A stretch of 64,000 bases of DNA from Botryosphaeria dothidea. Taxonomy: Eukaryota; Ascomycota; Dothideomycetes; Botryosphaeriales; Botryosphaeriaceae. Positions 55,936 to 64,000 of this stretch are shown piece after piece. The notes under the pieces are model-generated. The model did no database searches. It was not told where the DNA came from and saw only the letters and a program-made list of their open reading frames with translations. Every line of letters starts with the position of its first letter. Positions within the stretch are counted from its first letter, which is position 1. The translations under genes and the position numbers were made by a program. Location of the stretch: positions 2,170,001 through 2,234,000 of the forward strand of contig WWBZ02000016.1 of the NCBI GenBank assembly GCA_011503125.2, read 5' to 3'.

Positions 55936-57179
55936 GTCGAGAAATCAAGCTCCCTCACCGAACCAGCTATTTGGATATCCTCAGCAATCATCATCGACCA
56001 GCATAGCACAGGCGAACTAGGATAAGATTGCGCAGCTACATGATCGTCAGACTGATTTAATCTTCACGAGTATTTCCTTCCCTTGATCACTTTGTTCCCC
56101 CCCCCCCTTTTTTTTTCAGAAGCAGGAGTGGTGTTTGATGGTCTTATTCCTTCGACATACTCTTGTACAAATATCTCGCTTTCTTGTTGTCATATTTTGC
56201 ATCTACAAACGGTGCACGGCGTTGGATATGAGGTAGCCAAAAGTCAAAAGGGATTCCCCATTACTTTTTGACGATTTCTTTATCTCTTCTCTTAATCACG
56301 ACGACGAGTATATGTAATTTCAATCCGCCACGCCGTCAATGTTTTACGTGTGGGCTGTTCTGGATTTCAGGTTAAGTTGGAGGGTTTCCCGAGTTTCTGG
56401 AACATTTTTCATAGGTAGATTGGACAATTCAATTATCGCTTGGCATGGCATCATGCTCATGACGTATCATTGCTGTTCCATGTGATTATTAAGCATGATA
56501 TGGACGGACTATTATGACAACCAGAAGTAAGTACGTGGGGTGTTGAAGTGTTGGTGCATCTGTTGTGCGGGAATATGGGTATCTACTTGTGATCCGACTC
56601 ATAATCTTCCCCTTTACGATATGCTGGATCGGACTAAGGAGTATCGAAGTAGTATTTGCCGAGACGCCTAGATACATGAAGCATTCGACCAAATTTAAGT
56701 GCTCCTTGTTCCAGAAAAAGAAAAAGAAAAGCGTTGATTGCATTCGAATTCGAATTCGGACTGCTATTCGCAACACACTTAAACAATTGTTATCTCAAGC
56801 AGGAGTTAAGCATTCAGTGGATACAAAAGTCTATCGGAGTTGATGGGTTTAAGAGTGTAAATTCTGTTGGATGACTGATCTGCGTGAGAGACGCGACGTG
56901 GGCGTGTCAATGAATGCCTTAGGACTAGACGCGTGTGAGCTGGTGGAAAAAACACTTTACGACGCAATAACACCGCCGGCCAAGCCACCTGCATGTAAAC
57001 ATGCATCTTCACTTTCACATTTTACTGGCACGGCCCGTGCACTTGGGCGGGACATTTAGACACGTCCTTCGCCTCTTGTTCTCTTCCTGCCTCACCTCCT
57101 TCCTCGCATCGCCGACGTTGACAACTTCGTCCTACTACCCACAACACACCTCGGACCCTTAGCGACTCCCCAACCCACC
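55936..57179. other. Intergenic region, no gene seen
   Basis: About 1.24 kb, AT-richer than its flanks. It includes a run of 11 C followed by 9 T at 56097-56116. No supported gene. Confidence 0.5.
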
Positions 57180-59021
57180 ATGTTTGGCCCGAAGAGCAGT
57201 GAGAAGCGAGAGCGCGCGACGGAAGACGACTTCAAATGCGCAGACGAGCGCCCTTCCAAACGCAAGGCGAGACAGCCCGTCAATTCCAGTGGACACGACC
57301 CCGCTCAGGGCGACTTCACCCGACCACGTCCCACTTGACGTTTCCACACCCGACCAGCGCCTACTCCGCCTGCTCCAACTTCCATCAACGCATCGACCAG
57401 TACACCGGAGCAGCGCAAGCGCAAGCGCCAGGCTACAGAGCACGGTGTTGCCCATGAGCCACCGAGGAAAGCACCTCGCCAGGACACCTTCGGGTCCCGC
57501 CCCCGCCCCTGCGACTCTACCACCTCACCCTTCATCTACAAGCTGCCGGCGGAGATGGCGTTACGAGTCTTCTCGCATCTCGAAGACGCCGACGTCGCGA
57601 AGTCCCGTTTCGTTTCATGCTGGTTCCGCAGCAACATTTCAGACAGGTTCGCGGAGTTCTGCATCGACATGCTGAAGAAGCGGGAATACCAGGGTAGGAA
57701 GTATGACCTATCGTTCACACCAGAGAGTCTGGAAAAGCTCTGGATGATCTCGACAATCCCGCGTGTGGGACAGCACTTCACCGAACTGAGCATCAACCAC
57801 GTCTGCCCCAACAAGTTTGGTGTGGCCATTCTCGGGAAGACATATCAGGAGTACATATACGCCGCTCGTGGCGAGGAAGAACGAGCCTTGGTGAAGTTTA
57901 AGACCTTCAAAAAAGTCATCAAACCTGCTGCTGAGAAGCAAGGTGTCGGTATCTACACAGCTTTGATGCGAAAGAAATGGGACTATGAACAACGCTTTTT
58001 GGAGCACAACCGCCTCAAGAAGATGAAGGATTGGCCGAGGATGATGACGGCGGCATTCAAGAACTTGGAGAATCTGCAAATCGTTCGACTCGATAGCATG
58101 GAGGATAACCCGGACGACGTGGCCTACCTAGACATTCGAGGGCTTTGTGGACTCAATGTGCCCGACCATCTGGATTTACCCGCCTTCATGGAAGGTTGCG
58201 CATCTCGAGCCATGGCGGCCACGATCACCGCCGTCGCCAAAGCCGGCTTGAAGCTCCAAACCTTTGGGATGACGCCGTCGCACCAGCCATACACTTCCCT
58301 AGGAGTGACTCCATCCAGTCTGAGCCCGAAACGGCTACGGGCAAGCTTGAGTACTTCTCTTTCCAACTTACGCTCCTTGAACCTCACGCTCGAAAGATGG
58401 CTTGACTTTAGCATCTCGTCTGAGGGCTTTTCGAAACTAGACATGGATGCGCTCACCGAATTCCTTCAAGCGGCGGCCACACCACCTCTCAGGCATCTTG
58501 GACTCACAATCGCGCATCTGGCGGGTGGAGGCAATGTGTTCGAGGCTGCTCTTCTGAACACTCACTGCCCCAAGCTCTCGAGCATTGTCTTCACCGGTGG
58601 CGATGTACAAGGGGATGTTTTTGCGGACTTTCTGCTGAGGCACAAGGACTCTCTGCGTTGGGTGGAGCTAGACTCAATTCAGTTGACGAGCGGAAGCTGG
58701 GAATGCGTCTTCAAGCTGCTGCGGGATCATTTGGCACTGGAGTGGCTAAGGGTGCGTGACCTACGCTAATCGGGCGAAGACGAATTCTCGATCTGGACTG
58801 TCTACTTCAACGACCTGTGCGAGGGAGGCGAAGGTAGGGCACTCCGCATCCGAGACGCAGTTCTCGGCAAGCAAATCGAGCAGCACACTTTCATGCCTCG
58901 ATACCGCGAGCAGGACGTTCGCAAAGACCTGGACCAGATGGCGAGGCACCACAAGATGTCCTTCAGGGGATTGGGCGACATTTTGGGAGGGCGGATGGAC
59001 CACCTATCGGGCGATGCATGA
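57180..59021 (+). CDS. F-box-like protein gene, one frame interrupted by two stop codons
   Basis: From ATG at 57180 (MFGPKSSEKRERATEDD) a single reading frame continues to TGA at 59019, but it is broken by TGA at 57336 and TAA at 58767. Protein-like sequence lies on both sides of each stop in the same frame. The F-box-like segment is FIYKLPAEMALRVFSHLEDA (about codon 120), followed by about 400 residues with leucine-rich spacing (LRSLNLTLERWLDFSI, PPLRHLGLTIAHLAGG, LRWVELDSIQLTSGSWE), typical of fungal F-box/LRR-like proteins. After the second stop the frame resumes with DEFSIWTVYFNDLCEGG and ends MDHLSGDA. Introns could remove the stops (57279-57410 or 57279-57413, and 58752-58823), but their signals are weak. 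Otherwise this is a young pseudogene. Target and function unknown. Confidence 0.65.
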
Positions 59022-59348
59022 GGGCAACGGTACAGAGGGGTGATGTGGCCGAGGGTCAGCAGCAATGACTTCGAGCAATGCAACCACATGACGTTCGACG
59101 TGAACTATGGCTTGCTGGTTCATTCTTGGAAATTTGCGATTAGTCAGTCTGGAGTTTTCTTGACAATAAAAGCAGTACGTAGTGTAGACCATGCAAAGTA
59201 AAATGGCGATTTAAAATTAGCTTTATCTTGCGGCCTGCTGCAATTTTTCAGTCTATTGCTTCTTCACCAAAAAAAAAAGAAAACAAATTATAAGAGCTTC
59301 ATTAAGGTGGTGTGCGAGGTAAAAATAGCGAGCCGACTGGAGCAAAAA

Positions 59349-59388
59349 GATAGACGGATAGATGGATAGATGGATAGATGGATAGACG
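59349..59388. repeat. GATAGATG-type microsatellite
   Basis: About five imperfect 8-base units of GATA/GATG with occasional GACG. Confidence 0.85.
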
Positions 59389-62382
59389 GGCGTGGCGCGG
59401 TGATGCGGGCCGGGAGCCGTCGACAGATCCCAAGAGACGGGCAGGCCCAGCTTCTCGAAGCAGCGTCGAAGGACCCGACACGGCGGTTCTTGGTGAGCAG
59501 ACTGCAACTGGCTGGCGCTGGATTGCTGGGACGGCGGTTCGTCGTTGCTTTATTAGCGACAGCTACTAAGGAACTCAACCTCTGCTTCTCGTCGCGCTCG
59601 CAGCCAGAACGTTTCCGGCCATTTCCGCCTGCCGCGCTCCGCAGAGTCTATTTGGCTCGCACCAGAAGGCTTATCGCATGAGTTGCTAGTAGGCGCGACA
59701 CAGCCCCATGCGTTCGGCGGTTACGTAGTGGCACGGAGATGATGATGCTTTTTTGATTTCGATTTGCCTTTAACACGTATACTTCTTCACGAAATGACCG
59801 AGCTGCCTCGGCGGGCATAAGGACAGTCCGCAAACTCCGACTGCCGAGCAGGTCGCGGAGTTGGGACCGTGACGCGTCCTTGGCTTTCATCACACCTCTC
59901 TTTGCTCCAACTTGCGCGTCTGTCTTTTTTTCCTGCTCCTGCCCACATTTCGCTAAAGGTAGGGCGTGATTTGCCCGAGCACGCCCGGCCGTGTTTGCGT
60001 TTAGGCATGGAGCGCGGCGCGAACTATCTCGTTAGCCCCGGAGATGCGGTTACAAGATGCGAGGTGGTGGAATCGACGGCGATAGTGTTTCGCACCGGTT
60101 AGGCTCCCGCACCTGCAGCGCGAGGCAAGTGCCGTGGACTTGCCTAAAGCAGAGAAGCAAGAGGCATAGAAGAGCACGAAGGAAAAGTCCCGAAAACGAG
60201 TCACACCATCGTTCTAGAAGGACTCCACATGGGTGGCCTGCCATGTCTCCCTATTGCGCGCGCCCCCAGTCGCGCACGCCCCCGGTCGGCGGCATGGTCG
60301 ACAGCTGCTGCCTCTCTCTCTCTCCCATCTTTTCCCTTTTATTCTAGTGGTCCAGCCGTCTTGTCTACCGCTTATCCACAGGACGAACCAGGCTTCTGGA
60401 ATGTCAAACAGTCCCCACAAATGTCCGGCCTTCTCCCGCTCCAATTTGTGTGCAACTCGCCCGCACTCTCTCTCGCCCACCCACCACCCACATTTGCGCA
60501 CGTACGCAGCGGACATGGGCCCAACCACTTTCTCTCGTCAGCGACAACTCAAAAAGAGACATCTGTTGGTCACAGTCATGATTAGTGATCGTCGCGCAAA
60601 AAACTGTGTTGGCACGGACGCGCGCGCGCCCTAAATCCAATTCCGTCGAAAAACCTACTTTGCGACTGTGGGTGTGTCTAGTCATTTGCGCGCCGCCAGC
60701 CCTAAGAGAAGCGCAGAGATAGGAAAGGAAAGCGACCAGGGCAGCGCCGGCCCTATCTGACACATTGCATATGCACGCAAAGGAGAGAGCACGAAAGAAA
60801 GAAAAAAAAAGCCTACAGACCAGCAGCCAGCTAAACGGTATACGCGGCGGCAACAGCGACGGCGGGTCCCGGCTCCGTCAACGTGTACTTGTGCCGCCGC
60901 TCGCCGCCACATGCCCTTCGCATCTACCACCAACGCCCGCTTTTTTCCGCGCCACGCCGCTTCTGCTGCCTGCGAGCCATTTTCAATAAAGATAGCGGCC
61001 GGAGTTGCTAAACATTGCATCGCCGCGGTGGGGACGACGGCGACGGCGGACGAGGAGCAGGAGCAGGAGGATGATGAAGCTGCTGATTATGATGATGATA
61101 AATATGATGAGGGGCGCACGGTGGACAGACGCACGTCCGCGTGTCAGGGTACTGTACGTACATAGATGCGGTCGGCAGGATTGCCGATGGGGCAACGGAG
61201 CATCGCGCTCTTCACGACTACTCATCAACCCGAAGCCCTTTTGTGTTGTGAGTAAGGGGCTGGTTGGCTAAGAAGTTAGTGTGGTAGGAGGAAAATGTTC
61301 GGCAGAACTCTTTTCTCTCTGTCACTTTTCTGTCCCCTTTCACCCTTTTTGTTCGTATTTGATTGTCTGGTTCGGTCGGTCGCTCCTAGTTGGTATCCGA
61401 ATAGGGTATTCCGGCGCGAACCTGTTAGATGATGCAACAATCGCCGAGGGGATTGCCGCGATCTTCTTGCCCTAGAGCATCCCTCTCTCCCACTTCTCAT
61501 GTTTTTTTTTCTTGCTCGCTCTTGCTGCTGCGCCCACTCACGTAAAAGAAAAGGAAAAAGGTCCGCCGTCTCACGTGCGACGACGCAGCTGCCCCGCAAC
61601 CGCCGGCACTAACACGTAGGAATGAGTGAATGTAGGGAGCGGGGCCTGTGTGCGGTTGGTGAGAGTTAAATTGAGGGCGTTTTCGTTGACACGATAAACG
61701 CTTTCTGCAGCGCCTTAACCTAGCACGGAATGCGTCGCGAACTAAGGGGAGACTTCGCTTTCTTGTCTCGCGCGCTATTTAGGCAACGAAGGAGAATTAG
61801 CGTTTTAAAAAAAGATTCGGCTCGTTGATACAGATATTGAGTCAGTGCTATCGCCATTGGTGCAGAAAATTTATTGGACAGCCCGCGTTGGCGAAAAGGA
61901 AGGATCGTTTTCTGCGGCGCGCGTCGCATCTTTGCCTGCCCCCTCGTTTGCTTTAAAAAAGAAAAACCTAATAAAACAGGAGCACACTGGAATCCTTCTG
62001 TCCGGGAATAGGCCGGCCCCAAGTCGACGACTACGCCGCAGCCAGCGCATCCTTTCTAGGCGGTAACAGGCAATCCTATTGCGCATGCCGCTGGGATCGC
62101 TGTGATTGTGATGACGATGACGATTTGTCGTCTGGCCATTGATAACACAGCGTTCGTATGTACGGGACATGCCCGGATCATCATGCACGGTTGCGGCGCC
62201 CGCGGGTCATGTGGTGCTCAATAGGGTGATGGGGTGGAGCCCTAAACGAGAAGGATTTTAGAGGACAGGCCCAGCTAGCTCTCTCGTGCTCTCTGCAATA
62301 ATTCAGTCGACTTGCTAATGCATAACTGTCGTGCGATCCGGCCCTCCCCAAATAGGGCACAGCTGCGAATGCGAGCCACTGT

Positions 62383-62416
62383 CCGCCCGCCCGCCCGCCG
62401 CCGCCGCCGCCGCCGC
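62383..62416. repeat. CCCG/CCG microsatellite
   Basis: A CCCG-repeat run passing into CCG repeats, extremely GC-rich. Confidence 0.8.
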
Positions 62417-63073
62417 ATGCATTGAAACAACACTTCGGCAATATTGGCGGGAGATGAAGCCTTCGACAATCGAGGATTGCGCATTCCTGCCCGCGGCGAG
62501 GACGCCTTACCTTTTCGATCCGACCTTGCGTGGGCACTATGACGGCTACAGCCCGAGGGCAGTGTGCAGAGAAGGGCAGCCAAGCAGCACAGTCGTCACA
62601 AGAGGATCTGGCAGCCTGGGCGCCCGGAAGACGCTCCCCTGGAGAACTTCTCCCGCGCCCAGATGGAGCTATTTTGGGGCATGGGTCTCTGGGCAGACAG
62701 GGTACGCTGCAGGGGTCAAAGTCCTTGCCGCATTTGCCGACTTGCCGCGGGCAAAATAGCACGCTCTGCGGCCAGCACTTATTACAACATATATCCGTGT
62801 GACCAGCGTCTGAGTTTATTTGATCATCAAAATCTTCATCCATTCATGTTATCTCTGTATCGAGCACGGGCAGGGACACGCCAGCTTCGCGCTGATCGCA
62901 AACTTGTGATCGTCCAGAATTCCATCATCAGAATCGTAAAAGCCGCTATTGGGTTACATGGAATGCCCAACCTAAAAGAAGAAGGAATGGTCCGGGCTGT
63001 GAGACTAGACTTTCATTGCATGCCGCCCGGATGCCGATAGGCTGACTGTTCCGTGAGATAATACGACCTTCCT

Positions 63074-63748
63074 TCAGCCAGCCAACGCGGCCTTGCTCTT
63101 GGTCCAGTAGTCGATCCGGTCTTGGTCCATGGTGCCGCCGATGCACGAGGTGACATACGTCTCGAAGCCATCCTGAAAGCCCGACTGGAGGCCGCTGCGC
63201 ACGCTCTGATCGCACTTGCTGGTGAGGAACCATGCTGCAGAGGCAAAGCTGTACTCGTCGCCGCTGACAAGCTGGAGAACAGCGTCGGCGCCGTTGGTCG
63301 TCGCCTTGGCCTTGTCGACCTCGTCGGCCGAGAAGAGGGTGCGGGCGTACTCTTCGTTGTAGCTGGCCGATTGCATGTTGCGCGTGCCCTTGCCCGGCAC
63401 GTGCTGGTCCTGACCGTTCATGAAGTGGCCCCAGTTGTACTTGAACTCACCGCTCTCGTACAGCATGAGCGAGATCAGGGCCGCCTTCTCGTTGACGTTG
63501 GTGATCTGGTAGCGGTTGAAAGAGCAGAGGATCGGCTGGGCGGCTTCGGACGCAGTGCGGCACTCGTTGGTGTACTTGGTGGCGCTGGCGCAGCTCGAAG
63601 TGCCGGATGCGATGGTGACGAGCTGCTGGGCAAGAGTGTCGGCAGCGGCGCTATTGTCGCGGACGGCCAGGGCGTTGCTACCGGCGAACGGCGCAGGCAG
63701 GGCAAAGGCGACCGCCAGGAAAGCGAAGAGAAGCAGAAGCGCGTGCAT
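63074..63748 (-). CDS. Secreted protein with a lysozyme-like pattern
   Basis: A single exon of 224 residues. The start at 63748 gives a classical signal peptide (MHALLLLFAFLAVAFALP, cleavage about residue 17-20); an ATG 33 codons upstream would bury it. The mature protein has four Cys (SSCASATKYTNEC, PILCSF, SKCDQS) plus one near the end (TSCIGG). The core reads ALISLMLYESGEFKYNWGHF, then PGKGTRNMQSASYNEEYA. The Glu-Ser followed about 25 residues later by N-M-Q recalls the ES...NMQ/GLMQ pattern of lytic transglycosylases and goose-type lysozymes, so a cell-wall-active or lysozyme-fold protein is possible (inference). I recall similar ascomycete proteins only as hypothetical. Start, signal peptide and secretion are well supported; function is not. 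Confidence 0.8.
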   Translation of the reverse strand: MHALLLLFAFLAVAFALPAPFAGSNALAVRDNSAAADTLAQQLVTIASGTSSCASATKYTNECRTASEAAQPILCSFNRYQITNVNEKAALISLMLYESGEFKYNWGHFMNGQDQHVPGKGTRNMQSASYNEEYARTLFSADEVDKAKATTNGADAVLQLVSGDEYSFASAAWFLTSKCDQSVRSGLQSGFQDGFETYVTSCIGGTMDQDRIDYWTKSKAALAG

Positions 63749-64000
63749 GTTTGCTGACTTCGAAGGAGTGAGAGAAAGGTGCAGAAGAAGAGAATTGAAG
63801 CAGAGAATCGAGGAAGATCTTGTCGGTGCCTGACCGGGGTATCTCAAAAATTGGAAGTCGAAGAAGGGAAGTAAGGGTGGTGAAGGGAAGGCAGGAATTG
63901 GGCGGCCTTATGTGGAGGTTCAAAAGAAGGCAGTCACGACCGGCACCGGCACCTGCGGTGGTGAGCACTAACGTCCAGCGTGAAAGATGAAGTGAGCGCG
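63749..64000. promoter_or_regulatory. Upstream region of the secreted-protein gene
   Basis: Presumed promoter and 5' UTR, cut by the window edge. No named element identified. Confidence 0.35.

Larger units (their letters stand above)
59022..63073. other. Four-kilobase gene-poor, low-complexity region
   Basis: No frame here has a recognisable domain. It contains a GATA-type microsatellite (59349-59388), purine and pyrimidine runs, and a CCG/CCCG tract (about 62383-62416). The longest frame (62843-62181 minus, 220 codons) is Cys/Gly-rich through the repeat and looks spurious. Part of this stretch may be a long 5' region for a gene outside my recognition. Confidence 0.5.

Noticed and set aside
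58752..58779. A 28-base intron removing the TAA of the F-box-like gene
   Set aside because: It has a donor, CTAAT and AG in the right order, but it is far below normal intron size and would shift the reading frame out of the protein-like downstream sequence.
62181..62843. 220-codon minus-strand frame as a gene
   Set aside because: It crosses a CCG microsatellite (encoding poly-Gly), has no domain and overlaps equally long frames on the other strand.
1..64000. CRISPR array, operon or prokaryotic features
   Set aside because: Spliced genes with eukaryotic families throughout; no regularly spaced repeats.
1..64000. tRNA or rRNA genes
   Set aside because: I looked for B-box-like GGTTCGANNCC sites on both strands and found only partial matches without an A box or cloverleaf; short genes could still be missed by eye.

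Overview
The window is nuclear DNA from a filamentous ascomycete (Pezizomycotina). Short GT-AG introns of about 47-170 bases, with CTAAC/CTGAC-type branch sites, interrupt most genes. It carries a HET-domain gene, an NLR-type (alpha/beta-hydrolase, NB-ARC, TPR) gene remnant, a fungal Tc1/mariner element and several protein families known only from filamentous fungi. A Dothideomycete is my best guess, but that is weak inference. Splice sites were chosen by reading and checked by frame arithmetic. No similarity search was possible.

Layout. 0.5-7.2 kb: PWP1 (minus) and the splicing helicase PRP16 (plus) diverge from a 263-base promoter, followed by a PTC7-type phosphatase. 8.6-14.6 kb: a HET-domain protein, a small lipocalin-like protein and a DUF3712-type membrane protein. 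16.3-22.4 kb: a GPATCH11-like G-patch protein, the replication initiator ORC3, 3-hydroxyanthranilate dioxygenase (BNA1) and a CTR copper transporter. 22.8-36.8 kb, all minus: the U5 snRNP helicase BRR2, a disordered Arg/Ser/Pro-rich protein, the oligosaccharyltransferase catalytic subunit STT3 and a 90-residue four-exon CYSTM protein.

38.9-43.6 kb is the accessory part: a decayed NLR gene broken by stop codons and a frameshift, and split by a 1.3-kb Tc1-like element whose own transposase carries one in-frame stop. 44.6-45.6 kb is a fungal multi-pass membrane protein. 47-56 kb holds ABP1 (minus) and a 1,640-residue F-box protein (plus). 57.2-59.0 kb is a second F-box-like gene with two in-frame stops. 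A gene-poor, low-complexity stretch of 4 kb follows, then a small secreted protein at 63.1-63.7 kb.

Most genes are single-copy housekeeping genes: splicing (PRP16, BRR2, perhaps the G-patch protein), ribosome biogenesis, replication, NAD synthesis, N-glycosylation, copper uptake and endocytic actin. They do not form one pathway. I did not find a convincing new multi-gene system. The most interesting items are the split NLR/Tc1 locus, the doubly interrupted F-box gene, the presequence-like extension on BNA1, the secreted protein with a lysozyme-like ES...NMQ pattern, and the CYSTM gene.
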